Part shown: piece after piece, positions 12,621-25,300 of the stretch
Layout: the number at the start of each line of letters is the position of its first letter
Numbering within the stretch: position 1 is the first letter of the stretch
Made by a program: the position numbers and the translations under genes
NCBI RefSeq assembly: GCF_040954835.1
Contig: NC_090706.1
Location: 40,867,148 to 40,931,147 of the forward strand
Length of the DNA: 64,000 nucleotides
Source of the DNA: Lepisosteus oculatus
Lineage: Eukaryota; Chordata; Actinopteri; Semionotiformes; Lepisosteidae
Reading direction: 5' to 3'
The notes under the pieces: generated by a model
Seen by the model: the letters and a program-made list of their open reading frames with translations, nothing else
Told to the model about the DNA's origin: nothing
Database searches by the model: none

Positions 12621-14504
12621 AACTTGTGCCCTGCTCCAACATTAGTTGTTGTTTTGTTGTTTTTTTTTGAACTTCTGAAATGGCTTTGTTTGCAAAGTTT
12701 CAGAGTATTTGGGGGTATGTCAGCTCAGACAGTGCGAAGGTTGCTGAAGTTTGCTTCCTTTAAATGTCTTAATGTTTTAATGGTTAAACGTGTTAGCTTG
12801 GGATCTGGTGAATATTTTCAGCTGTTTAGTCTACCAATCACAATGGTGACAGAGAGTCTGCTTGGGCCTGAGAGGCCTGTGGCTTCTGGGAGTGAGGACA
12901 AAGATTGCAGAGCCGCTGGCCCACAAGTTTATCCTCAGCCTTGACAGAGGCATTACCAAAACATGATTTAGACTTTAAAATGCAGGGCCTGCTTTATATA
13001 AAGCACTGCTGACTTTGAAAGGTAATTTCAGAGCCTGCATATATATATATATGCGTTTGTATATATGAGACATGATCGTAATAGCTTTTCAAATTTTCAG
13101 ATATCTCTGGAGAAAAGAATTTATGAAGAAAGATGTGTTCACTGTCTTAAAATGAGCTAATTCAGTAGTTAAAGGAGTTAGGATGCTCTTCAAAACCCAG
13201 AAGACTGTGTGGTGTAACAATATCTTTTACACCCTACAGAACAGTGAATAACACTGCTGGAGACACTCCGTTACACCTCAGTTTTCAGGGTAACAAACCT
13301 TTTCTTCTCTTTCTGTTTACAAAACGAAGCCTTCCTTCTGTACACAACTTTTGGAAACGTGTGAGCAGTTCCACTCGGGATACCGTGACTGTCCCCTCTG
13401 TTGAGAATCCGCTTGGAATGCGTTTGCAGCTTTCTGGAATAAAACAATTTGATCACATCAGACATCCGTTTTTTTGCTCCAGAGGTATTTTTTCCCCCCC
13501 AATACATTACAGTATGTAATGTACCGACTTATATCCCTAGAGCCCCTTCCGCGATGGCTGGAGAAGCAGTAAACTGCAATCTCAGCTGTGTGTCTGAAGC
13601 CTTCGTACCGGCAAGTGTAATTTGATGTTGTTTTGACTATAGTTCCAAATTGCGGCTCATGGTTTTCATCCAGGAATGATTAAAGTGGGCATTCGCACAG
13701 AGAAATCTCCGGGTACCTCACTGTGCTCGTTTTAGTTCGGAAAGCAGCGCAGTTCTACACCCCACCACTGAAATCTGTGTTTCGGATACTTTAATTACAA
13801 GCCTCGGGCGGTATGGAGGTTGCTCTGCTCCCCCGGTGAGTTTTATGAAATTAGCCGCTGCACTTTCCTTGATAGGAACAAATGTCTCTACTCTTATCGC
13901 CGAGGAGGTTTGCCTTGGTTACAGTTATCATGCCTCAGACGCTCTTCCCTGCAGTTACGGTCAGACCACCAGCCGGCCAAACCTGCGGGCTAGCGGGACT
14001 CAGGCTTCACAAAGTGACTTACAGTCCTCCCCAGCGCCCTCTGCTGGAGGGCGGCTGTTATCTCCGTGCACTTTGAAGGACAGGGCAAAGGTGGTTTCAC
14101 TCCGTGTCTGCTGTTTCACAGTAAGTGCAGCCCCGGTCATAGCCAGAGGATGTGAATTCACTTTCGCAGACGCACGCTCCCTCCATGGAGAGCCGCTGAC
14201 ACAGGGGTCGCGCACTTCCTTGGGCTTGTACAGGCGGCAGTAAGTGAACTCAGGGCCAAACCCTGTGCCAAAGTCATGGAGCGGTAGCCCGCTGTTCACA
14301 GCCGCTGTCGAGCTAGTAAAACGCAATCTTTTAAGCGGAGCAACTCGGAATGGGATCTCGGCACAGACCTTTCCCTTTTTTTACAAGCTCCCGGGCTTTT
14401 AAACAAATTGCACTGATGAAGCAGAAAATCCAATCCGTCATCTTTCTCCCTGTGCAAATATATTCGTGATGCAGACAAGCCTTAACTGCCTGGGACGCAT
14501 TAAC
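12621..14504. other. intergenic DNA, nothing recognised
   Basis: Unique sequence with a short TA microsatellite near 13038-13051. A 135-codon frame at 13836-14243 has no recognisable domain and crosses GC-rich DNA. Confidence 0.5.
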
Positions 14505-14670
14505 TCCTCATCAGCCAGGTGGGGCTGCACACAGGTGGTGGTGGAGGGGATCCCCATGACCTGTAAAGCGCTTTGAGTGGAGCGTCCAGAAAAGTGCTAT
14601 ATCAGTGTAAGCAATTATTATTATTATAGATAGATAAGACTTTATTGATCCCGAAGGGAAACTGAGGAAT
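14505..14670 (+). repeat. family B repeat 3' end plus TTTATTGATCC tail
   Basis: CCAGGTGGGGCTGCACACAG, GACCTGTAAAGCGCTTTGAG, GTCCAGAAAAGTGCTATATC and an ATT microsatellite form the 3' end of a widespread fish repeat. It is followed by AGATAGATAAGACTTTATTG and ATCCCGAAGGGAAACTG, the typical 3' tail of another fish retroelement. Confidence 0.7.
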
Positions 14671-17111
14671 TATTATTAATTAATTAGTCTCAGTGTAAAC
14701 GCTGTATTTTCTTGCAGTGATCCCTGTAGGTGAATGCAGCCTGATGGAGGGCCCTCTCCCTGCACAGTCTGACATCAGACAAGCGGCGGCTGCTGCCCTC
14801 AAAGCTGCTCAGGAAACGCAGGGTTGAGCCCCCCGGTCCGGCTACAGCGCGAAAGGTAGTTTTTCTTCCCAAATCAGAGGCTGACAGACTCCTCTGAGCC
14901 AGAGGGCGGAAACGCCTCACGGCCTCTGCGAGGTATCCTGACGGCTGAAATGTTATGGCCTTGTTGGCACCTCTTGACTAAACATTTGGGTATCTGAATG
15001 ACAGAGTTCAGTAATCAAAGGATCAGAGAAGCCCCCCCCCCAGCAGACAGAGACCCCGGGGTCCAGGGTACCCCTCAGAGAGCTCGCTGAGCATGTGAGC
15101 CACAGGGCTCCAGCTGTTTATTTACACTGGCCCGGGGCTCTGATAACGTGTGGAAGGTTACACCCTGTGCTATATCCCAGCCAGGGACAGTAAGGTAATG
15201 GGTCACCTCTGACAGCGTGTACCTGTACTTGTTTTCCTGTTTCAGAATGATTTTCTTTTTTCCATATTCTGTCTGTTTATCTTGGTTTACAGGGACAGGT
15301 TTTGAATGAAAATGTTACTTTAACTAGCTGTGGATTGGCACCCCTGTTTGGGCTGTAGATATTTTTAATTTTCCCTCAAGCATATTAAGGGAAGCTGCCA
15401 GAATCTGTGAAGGAATCAAATCGATTTTCTAGCCGCTTCATCCAGTACAGGGCCACAGGGGTGCCGGAGCCTATCCCAGCAGGCAGTGGGCTCAAGGCAG
15501 GACAGGCCCTGGACAGGACGCCAGTCCACCAAAGGGCACAGGCAGACACAGACACGCACACACTCACACCAGGGCCAAGCTTCCCAGAAGCCGACTGGGG
15601 GAAACCCGCTCAAACACAGGGAGAGCATGCAAACTCCACACACACAGCACTCCCAGTCCAGAACTGGGCTAGCCACCGCGCTGCCGTGCCTCCCTGATTT
15701 CTGCTGCCTTTCCCATCATTATACACAATTCTGGTCTGACAAAATTCCCAGCATTCAACAGAGGAGCTCCGTTTATGGCTCCCTACATGAAAAACAGCTG
15801 TTTCCCATCTCAGGGGGGTGAATCACAGAGCGGGATATTTTGTCCGGAGTCGTTCTTTAATTATCAAAATGAAAACAAGCTTCGAGGGGGCAGATTGGCC
15901 AACGCAGCTGCAGCTACAACGGGCGATTGGTGAAAGGAGGGGTTATGAGCGTTCCTGGACAGTCCCGAGATCCCTTCTACCGCAGCAACCCCGCCCAGGG
16001 GTGCGAACCTGCCATGTTCTGCCCTGGGCGAGAATGCTTTATGGAAAGAGAGGGTGTCTGTAAACTGGGGGTGAGGACTGGGGGGGGGTAGGTTCCAATC
16101 TTACCGATAATGCGATACAAACGCCCTCCAAACGCCCCGGCTTTGCTGTGTAACCCCTGCAGTCCTGGCAGCGGAAAAGACCCCGATGTCGTTTTACAGG
16201 TCTGTGCTCTGGCGTCGGTGTGGCTCAGTTCGGCACCGGGGGGGACGTGAAGGGGCCGTCTGAAGACCCCGCCGGGGAGCAGAGGGCCCAGCTGCAGCCC
16301 GTCACCTCTTCACTGCCAGACCCCCGAGGCACAGCGGTCAGCCACAGCCTCGCAGGTCTAACACAGTCACCTTCATTCGAAATCACTGTGAAACACCGAG
16401 AACAGCTCTGTCTTGAACACAACGTGAGCAGGTTACTTCGTTTTCATTTCGTTTGGAATTCGCTGGACATGGAAATCTCAGGGCCCCGTAGCTCTTAAGG
16501 ACTGGCCGTTCCCGACTTGAGTAAACCGGTTCATTTCATTTCGCCCTGAACCCAGGTTTTGTTCTCCTGATGGAAGGGAGACCCGTAGACCCCGCCGGAC
16601 TCGGGCTCTCCAGGTTCTGGTGTTGCTCGTTTCCCTTCAGCGCGCTCCAGCAGGCCCGCCTGCGCCCGCTTCACGGCGACGAGTGCGACACTGAACACGC
16701 ACAGCAGGCGACTCACTCGGGCAGCGGCGCCAGCTGCGTGTCAGAGGGCATGGGCTCAGCAGTGCGCGCGCAAGCTCCATCTGTGACTACATCGCTCATG
16801 CAGGCACCTGGGGGGGCCACGCCCCCTACTTCCCGCTTGGCTTTCAGTTAGAGCGGCCTTTTCCTTCCTCGTTATGTCCTGCCATGTTGTCACGTTCCTG
16901 GTTACGCCCCGCCAAAGTATTACACCAAATTAAATACAAATAATGAATATATATATCCTGATATGTAAAAAGTTGTGGCCTACAAAGTAGTTGACATTTT
17001 AAGGAGGGAGGCGGGTTGTGCTGTGTTTGAGCATTTGGGTTAGTCGTGGGGCTGCAAGAGGCTGGTTCACACCAGGGCTTTCTGCACTTCGGCAGTGGAA
17101 CAGAGAGCTGC
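14671..17111. other. intergenic DNA around a family A repeat
   Basis: Outside the repeat at 15413-15697 the sequence is of medium GC content. Frames of 60-110 codons show no family resemblance. G-rich homopolymer near 16080. Confidence 0.5.
15413..15697 (+). repeat. fish interspersed repeat family A, near full length
   Basis: It has the order of segments seen in every copy of this family here: CCGCTTCATCCAGTACAGGG, GAGCCTATCCCAGCAGGCAG, ACGCCAGTCCACC, a CA-rich run, CTCACACCAGGGCCA, and GCAAACTCCACACACACAGC. Other copies or fragments lie near 205-325, 21510-22010, 23276-23590, 33729-33985, 50945-51065, 52355-52590 and 63525-63650. No Repbase name is claimed. Confidence 0.75.
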
Positions 17112-17336
17112 CATAGAAGTGGTGAGGGTTCGAGGGTTCAAGGGTTCGAAGGTCAGAGGGTTAGAGGGTTCAAGGGTCAGAGGGTTAGAGGGTTCAAGGG
17201 CTAGAGGGTCAGAGGGTCAGAGGGTTAAAGGGTTCGACAGTTTGTGGGTTCAAGGGTTAAGGGTCTCTGGTTTCGAGGGTTCAAGAGTTTCAGGATTTGA
17301 GGGTACCAGGGTTCGAGGGTTGGAGGGTTCGAGGAT
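17112..17336 (+). repeat. GGGTTC/TTAGAGGG telomere-like minisatellite
   Basis: Roughly 225 bp of imperfect 8-bp units GAGGGTTC, AAGGGTTC, AGAGGGTT and TTAGAGGG. One strand is G-rich with runs of three G at regular spacing, so G-quadruplex formation is possible. The 154-codon frame across it is only the translated repeat. Confidence 0.9.
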
Positions 17337-20300
17337 GGGCGGCCCTCCTTGTTCCTTAACTTGTGAACGAACACAGAAACACACGGGACTCTCAGTTAGA
17401 AACAGTGCGATTTGCTGTGAAAAGAAAATCGTTTGCCACATCTGCCACCTGAGCTCTGAGGGATCAAAGCTTGGTCAGATGTTCTTTGCTGGACACATCC
17501 TGACAGGGCAGTCCTACCTTGATCAAACAGAACTGTTCAGATGCACAAGGAGGAACTGAATTTACAACAGCGTCTGGAAGAGATGGCCTTCCTGACCTGT
17601 CTGAGCTGTAACACAAGCAGGCCTGAAAGGTCACAGAAATTAAGGTGGGTGTCATATTAACATTTTCCATAACCCGTCTGCAAAACTGAGACATTTGCTG
17701 CGTGAAGCGTGGAACTGAAACCATAAGAGCATCTAAAAACACGCAGACGTCATTCACCACAACACGGCTGGGCAGCTTGTTCCAGCCTCCCACAAACCTT
17801 TGGGTAAAGAAGTCCTCCTGTTCTTGGGTTTTAAATTAGATTTGCACTTGTGGACCTGAAAAAAAAATCCAAGTGCCGCCACAAAAACTAACTCGGGCAG
17901 CTTTCTCACTGCGCACTGTCTCACTTTATTAGGAACTGGGCAGAACGTGCCGCACAAACTAGCAGGAACAATATTTTTAAAAGACCTTCTGAAGTCAAAT
18001 ACTTTTTTCAAAACACGGGAGCGAACACAAAGCTGGCCGAGCTTCACAGCAGCGCTGCAGCTTGTGTTGTTTAGCTTGCCTGGCTCGAGGAACTACTCAA
18101 CAAGAAGCTAGGAGTCCGATTAAAAGAAACTGAGTAAATTAAAAGTGCAAACCTTTCTGAGTCTCGAGGCTCAACATTAAATTGCAGGGGGAAAAATCAC
18201 AGATTTTAAATCAGGCAGCCTGTTTGGGAGCACAACAGAAGCCCTGTGTGAGCAAGCAGAACAAAGAGGGCTGCTTCAGACTGCCCACAGCTTCGACCAA
18301 TTAACATTCCTCTCGGCTTTACGACCTGTCCTGGGCCCGCCCCTTCACTCACACCTCATAAAAGTCACAAACATCAATTCTTGTAAACCATAACTGTCAT
18401 TATAATCCCATTAAAAACAACCCGCAGAGCAATTTACAGTGTAAACCCAGGCAAAACTGCCGTCGGTGGATCTCTCAGTAAAATGTTCAAAACGTTGCAG
18501 AACAAATGAGAAGTTTTATGGAGTATAATTTGCCACAATGGTGCACTTATAGTTTTTTTTACTTTTTAATTATTTCTTTTTTTTGGGGGGGGGCACCTTG
18601 TCCAGGAAATGGACAAGACAGCTCTTTGTCAAAGCAGTCAACATTAAACACGTATGTATTAATCGCTGAAATCCCACACTGAATGGTTTGGTCTGCTTTA
18701 TAAATTTGGTTTATTTTGCATATCTGATACCACAGGGCAACTACAGAATATACTGCTTGGATAGTGGTAAAAAAAGACAACTAACGTTTCTAGATCTGAT
18801 CTCTGACAGACCAAACTTACTCTGATCCAAACCACAGCTGTTCCTACTACAGTCTGACTGTATTCAGTCCAAGTGCTCGGTCAGAATGTTAGTGTCAAGG
18901 TCTAGCATCAGAAGCTTGTGATTCACGAAGGTGTCTTTTCAAAATCTTTGTGTCACTTGTACACATCTCCCCCAGCCTGGTGTAGAAAAGCCCATGCAAG
19001 TTTTTTGTCTTTCCCAGCTTTGATTGCTGTATAGGCCCTGTGACGGCCTGGTGCCTCGTCCCGGGTGCATCCTGGGCCCGTTCATAGCACCTGCACAAGG
19101 AAACCTGATGTCTTGTTCCGTTCCGGCAGAAGAAATACTAACTAGCGCCCCAGCTCACACTATTCAGTGTGGCACTCTCTGTGTACTAGACAACTGCTCC
19201 ACTGCTCTAAATGAATTTACTTTGATCTTCAACAGGGAAGACATATCTCAGTGCAGCTCTCTGTTCCATCCTGCCCTTGGCAATGTGGTACCTGTATACA
19301 GAAGAGGGGCTCCCCCCTGCAGCCCAGCGCCTCCTGTCGCCATACTGGTACATGTTACTGAGCCCCCCAAGAGCAACGACAACCATTCCAGTTCCTCACC
19401 ACTGGTGAGCGAGCCGAGTCTGCCCACCTCCGTGTCTGGGAGGGTTTTTGCTTTGGCATGACCAGACCTTTCCTGCCTGTCTCTTGCACTGGTTAGCGCT
19501 GAGCAGAACTCTCCTGCCAGTAGTTCAAAAGCAGGTGAAAGTTTCTTTGCACACTTCGATCCTTTCTTGTAACATTTGTTTATTCAGAGGCTAAGACAGC
19601 ATTTTGAATGAGGACTTTTGCAGTGGGTTCTGACATTGACTTCGACAAGTCAGACTTTTCGAAGCTGTGAATGATGCCAATGGGCAGATGGCTTAATGGT
19701 TAACCTGCATTCCAGGCTGGACTGTTGTTCTGCACACAGAGAAAGCCTCCTGACTCCAATTTGTACTTCTGGGACTCCTGTGTGAGCTGCAGCAAAACTT
19801 TTGGCATTTTAGTGACACCTTGTGGTAATGGTGGGTACCCAGCAGACCCATTGCACAGCTGATCTGGGAGAGAAGTGCATAACTTCTCCTGAATTAAGGG
19901 GAAATTTAAAGGTCACATTTAAAGACACCTTCACATGTGTCTGGAAAAACTGCATACTTTTAAATAAAACACTTTAGAGTAAATGTGTCTCTCAAAGTTA
20001 TCCTTTTCCAAAAGGTAATCTACAAGGAACTGTGGATCTCGCACACACTGCTGGTGTGCACATGACCGGCATGTTTGAAGACATTTTGATTAGCTTTGAA
20101 TAACACATGTACTGTATCTATAAATACAGCAGGGGGTCGGAGTGAAATGTTTCTAAAATGAAACTAATAAATGTGGGCAATAGCAGCCATTCGGTGCTTC
20201 TCTTTTCATTGTGAGTGGGTGCGCTGAACAGGAAGTCACATGCCCACTGTGGAGAAACAACCAGACCAACACTGCTGTGCGAGGCACAGCAAGCATACAC

Positions 20301-21509
20301 ACGCCCATCGCGCTGCGTTTAGAAGATTAAACTCAGATTCCTGGGCTGGTGGTGAGTACAGCTTCTTCCCAAGAATCAAGCAAAAAGATCAACAGGATAA
20401 CTTTTAAAGCTACTATTCCCCGCTGGAAAATGAGTTACCATTTTCCCATATTACATCAACGTTTTAAGGTCTGTGTTCTTGATGCATCACCCCCCAGAGT
20501 GAGCAAATTCCTGTTCAGAATGAACAAGCTTTAAAATGCCTGATAAGACACAGGAGGGACTGCAGTCCAGGCTTATTAGTGTGACAGAACAATTCCTTGA
20601 ACAAGGGTATTATGCCCTCCACGACTTTTTGTATGGCTTAATTAATATCTTCTGAGATGTTTGCTAAAGAATATCAAGTTTGAAAGTTCTTAGCAATTAT
20701 GAAGCTCTAGTAGAAATATATTACAAAAGGTCTTGATGGCTCACTAATATGTTTCTATTGTCTGGTATTATCAGTGACTCAGGTTGTGTTACTGGATTCT
20801 GCTTTAACGAAGATAAACTTTAAATTTAATGCAACAAGAGATAAATTGTTTTGAAGAAAGATGGAAAAGGTTATGACAGAATCAAGTTCAAGGGAAATTC
20901 AAAACAAAACAAGCGTAAATGTTTGAATGATATCCAAACGTGATAACCTACACTTTAACAAACTGGTTGAATTTCCTCCTCTTTGGTTTGTGATGAGGAT
21001 TTCTTTGGTCAACTCTACTACAACATCAGAGGAACAGGCAGAAACAGTCGTTAGAGCTATAGACTGAACAAGTATGTGTACACATTAATTTGTCAGCGGG
21101 AAAATATTTATTCTAAATGTAAATGGGTTTCAAGCATGTAAATGATTAAATGTCTCTTGATTAATTTTGTCAATTAATGACTTTCCTAAATACTGAATCT
21201 ATAAATATTAAGCATGTTACCAACCTTTCCCACAATTTCCTTATTTCTTATATAAGATCTATCTTGGCAATTTGTTAGACTGTTACAGGTTTTACATCTC
21301 AAGTCACGATTGAACGTCTGCAGACATACTGAAAAAAAATTCAATTTAAACATATCTGAATTTATTAACAAATGTAAAAAAAACACTTTGAACTTAACAT
21401 CTCAACAGAACTGACGTCGTGATCCTGTCGTGTATGAGGCACTTCGACAGTTAGGTGGCCCATTAAAACTGGAATGAAAGCTGCTTGTTGTGGAACAATG
21501 AAATGCGAT
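17337..21509. other. intergenic DNA, mostly unique
   Basis: No exon recognised. 17580-18010 has the look of an old dispersed repeat, with phrases such as GGGTAAAGAAGTCCTCCTG, but I cannot name it. 19024-19461 holds a 145-codon frame without domains. 20.5-21.5 kb is AT-rich unique DNA with several TTTATT motifs that could serve as minus-strand polyadenylation signals for the hpgd-like gene. Confidence 0.45.
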
Positions 21510-22015
21510 AAGCAACCCGAGCAGAAAAGGCAGGTGTGGCCCTGGGTTCAATTCCAGACCTAAGGTGCTGTCTGGGTGGAGTTTATATGTTCTGCTTGTA
21601 AAATAAGATCTCTTTATTGGCCATATTCAATTTCTTGCATTAGGAATTTGGCTTCTCACATACCCCAGCTTGCTCTCCATGAGAGGCACAGACTGGGAGA
21701 GAAGCTGGGGGTCAGAGCACAGGGTCAGCCATTTATACGGCACCCCTGGAGCAGTTGGGGTGAAGGGCCTTGCTCAGGGGCCCAACAGAGTAGGATTCCT
21801 CTGCCAGCCACAGGATTTGAACCAGCAACCTTCCAGCCACAGGCGCAGGTCCTGAGCCACAGAACCACGGCACTGCCCAAGAGACATACTGGTCAGTTAA
21901 CTGGCTTTTGGAGAACCTGGTCCTGGTGTGAGTGTGTGCGTGTCTGTGTCTGTTTGCCCTTGTGCCTGTGGCTCCCGAACGGGAGGAAGCGTTTAGAAAA
22001 TGAATGGGTGGATTG
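21510..22015 (-). repeat. composite fish repeats with family A ends
   Basis: Reverse-strand family A pieces at 21510-21600 and 21893-22015 flank a different repeat at 21600-21890. That repeat carries GGGCCTTGCTCAGGGGCCCA, CAGCAACCTTCCAGCCACAG and TCCTGAGCCACAGAACCAC, phrases typical of a common teleost dispersed repeat. It lies just downstream of the hpgd-like stop. Confidence 0.6.
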
Positions 22016-22212
22016 GACTGTTCTCAACGTGTGAGAGGCCACAGACTTCTCGGGGCTCCGAACCTCATCACTCGACCCTGCAGACCTCACACCAGGCCGC
22101 CTGACTGCGTCAGCCCTCGCTGCATGACAGAATCGCGTCTTCAGTTCCGCGCAGACGACGGACCTCCACGTCTTCGCCGGGGGGGGGACCGCGGCGCGTC
22201 GCCTCCGGACTT

Positions 22213-22324
22213 CTAGGAGAACGTGTGGAAGGAGGTTCCGCTTCTCTTATTGACCTTCAGCACGGCCCCGTTCCGGCTCTCGTCCCTCACGAGCTCCAGG
22301 AAGCCCGCGGCCACCTCCTGCACC
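22213..22324 (-). CDS. hpgd: hpgd-like exon 7 (C-terminus and stop)
   Basis: Encodes residues 223-259 and TAG at 22215-22213. The sequence AAGFLELVRDESRNGAVLKV aligns with the human tail around IANGLITLIEDDALNGAI, which identifies this distant exon. Acceptor CCGCAG. The tail after this is shorter than the human one. GC-rich, unlike the AT-rich flank downstream. Confidence 0.85.
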
Positions 22325-25300
22325 CTGCGGCAGAGGAAGAACAGGCTGCAGACCATCCTTCAGGACACGCCGCAGTGCTGCGCTGCCTGAAGCAACATCA
22401 TCCAACATCCAACGTCTTTCACTTACACCTCAAGTCAAACAAACACGGAACCAGACACACAGGGTGGGGGGACAGCGCACGAGGCAGGGAAGCAGGTGAA
22501 ACAGCGGCAGAGAGGGCATCTGTGTCACTGAGACCCTGTCAGTCTCAGAAGCGCAGGCCCCGCTCGGCCTCGGCTCGCCCGTCAGCTGGGGCTGAGCTGC
22601 TCTTTCCAGACACGGGTGGGTGGGATCCTCCAGTCAGCGAGCTCTTAGCAGCTCAGTGAGTTAAGTGGGCTGAACGGCTTCCTCTCGTTTGCGACAATGT
22701 TCTCGTCGGACAGGAGCAAGAAGCCCGGGCTCAAAGCAGCCCCCATCAGGTGAAAGGACATCTGGACTGCATGGCTCCTGGGTGGGGAAGGTCTGATCTA
22801 GTCCCTAGAGGCCTAGCCCTGGCAATGCAGCCCTGTTCAGTCCCTGTGGCCACAGGTGCGGGGGTGGGGAGATCTGAGCCAGGAGTTCCCTATTTTCCAT
22901 TGAGTCATTTATCCCACACGTCACATCTGGTTAAGATGCATCAAACAGCAGCAAAAAGCAACAATAGTGTCCGGTGTCCAGTCCCCAGAATTGGCCAACG
23001 TGCAATGCACGGGAGTCTGAGAGCCTCCATTAATAGGGTGGGGTTAGTCGGCTACGGCCCTCTCAGCTCCTGGGGAAACTGGAACCCCTGCTCCTTCCCC
23101 GGTGCCTGCAGGGCTGCCGGCTGTCAGCGAGCAGTGCGCCTGTCCTCCAGTCAGCGCTGACGGCGTGTGAAAAGACAGGGGGGCGTGGCAGAGGGATGGG
23201 CGCACACTTCCGCATTCTCCCGTGTGGGGCTGCAGGGCTGCTTGCTGAGACTAGAACTCACTCGTGGTTCAAATTACTCATCTAGCAGCTTCATCCAGTT
23301 CAGGGTCGCGGGGCGGCCAGATCCAATCCCAGAGTACCAGGCCGCCAGCCCATCGCAGGGCAGACACACAGACACACAGACACACAGACACACCAGAGCC
23401 AGGCTTCCAAGAAGACAATTAACCCACCATCACGTCTCTAGGCTGTGGGAGGAAACAGAAGCAAACAGGGGAAACCCACGTGAACACGAGGAGAACGTGC
23501 AAACTCCACGCAGGCAGCACCCCAGGAACTGAACCCAGGACCCGGCCCAGCACAGCGCCAATGTTAACCACTGCGCAGTCATGCTGCCCAGATTCTAAAT
23601 TATGAGGGCACACAATTTTTTTTTAAAGTGCTGGCAACCATATCTTCACGAGCTTCCCTACCCTCTGTGAGGGACAGTAAAAGTGTTATTTGATTAAATA
23701 CACTGCACAGAAGAAAAACTTACTCCATCATTCCAAGCACTCCAATGAGGTTTTTATATTCCTCCTTCAACTTGTCTGAATCTTCCAGATGAACGTTTGG
23801 GGTCAGAGACTGAAGTAGGTCTGTGTTTACGAAACCCGGGCAAAGGATGTTGATTCTCACTCCATAGTTACAGACCTGGGACGCATCCTGCAAGACAGAG
23901 AGACCCACGCTGTTACACACTGACCACTGCGTCACACTCCAGAGTGAAACTCCTCCAGACCCAGAGTCAGTCCAGACCCAGATGGGACGCCAGTGCTATT
24001 CAGTGTGCACTCCCCCCATTAGACACGTGCTGTAAGACATCCTGCAAGCAAGAGAAAATAAGAAAAGAGAGAGAGCAGACCACCACCGCATACCCCTGCA
24101 CACAGAGTGCTTCTATCACAGCTTCAAGCCCCGTCTCCCTGGTCTCCTGTTTCACTCGCAGGTATCTCTGTCTCTTAGTGGTTCAGGTGGGGAGCTGCGT
24201 CAGCATGCGTAGGCTGCAAATCGCCGACACGTTGCGTTTTCTTCCTTCTCTTTTCAGCATGGCATAAACCTATCCCTTGTTTCTCTGTCTGTTGGGGCTG
24301 GCGAGGGACTGGCTTGAACACCCTTCCGGGTCTGACCAGAAGGGAGCACTGACCGGCGCGGAGCAGCACGGCAGACACATACCGCCAAGGCCCTGCTGAA
24401 GCCCACCACGCCGTGCTTGGTGCCGGTGTACACAGGATTCGTGAGCATGGGCCCCAGACCTAAGGGCAAAGGGAGAGTGACACTCAGTGACGTTTCCTGA
24501 GGACGGCCCGGGCGAATCCGCTCACCGGAACATTCCCTCGCGCTTGCTCCCGGTGAGCCGCAGAGGACGCATTCTGATCCACGTGAGCTCTTAATGAAGT
24601 CCCTGCACTAGCTGTGGATGTATCTGATCGGAGCCATCAGCCCATGCTTCAGGCCCGGCAGGAGGAGCAGGCCACACGCTCCTCTGGCGTACTGTGGCCT
24701 GGCTCCTCTGGCCGCCTCTGTGCATCAGACGTGGCTTCCTCATAAACTCGCCACGGTTTTTTTTTCAGAACAACGAGCAAACGTGTCAAAAAAACGGCAG
24801 CGAGGAGAGCCGTGCTCGCACGAGGAGACGTGCTGTGGAAAATGTCGTACCTGCCATCGACGCCACGTTGACGATGACCCCTCCGTGACCTCTGTTCTCC
24901 TTCCTCATGTACTGCAGGGCGAGGTAGGTGCCCCGGATCACCGCGTTCTGACAACATAGCGAAGGCCAGCGGCGTCAGTCAGAGCTCTTGACGACACCAC
25001 GCGCGCTTCCGTTTCCGACTAACACCCTCGCCGCGCCAGCACTCTGCCAGCAGGAGGAGAGGGAGCCCCACCGGGGCGGGGTGCTGGGAGCCCCACCGGG
25101 GCGGGGTGCTGGGAGCCCCAGGGGAGATCAATTGAGTGGAAGCTCAAGGAGCAGCTGACGGGATGACGGCACCCAGCACTCGATGTCTCAGGGAGGATTT
25201 CTGGGGTTAAACATCTTATCTGCCTACAAATCTCTTCCTTTCCAGAATTTCCCTCCTGCCCTCTTCACACCCACACACACACACACTGGCTCAATGCTGC

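Noticed and set aside
17095-17559. 154-codon frame rich in VRGLEGSR repeats
   Set aside because: It is simply the translated G-rich minisatellite.
18460-18485. CGTCGGTGGATCTCTC resembling the start of 5.8S rRNA
   Set aside because: Only about a dozen bases match and the following sequence is unrelated.
1-22000. A HAND1-type bHLH gene expected from human gene order
   Set aside because: No bHLH signature was found in any frame in this part of the window.
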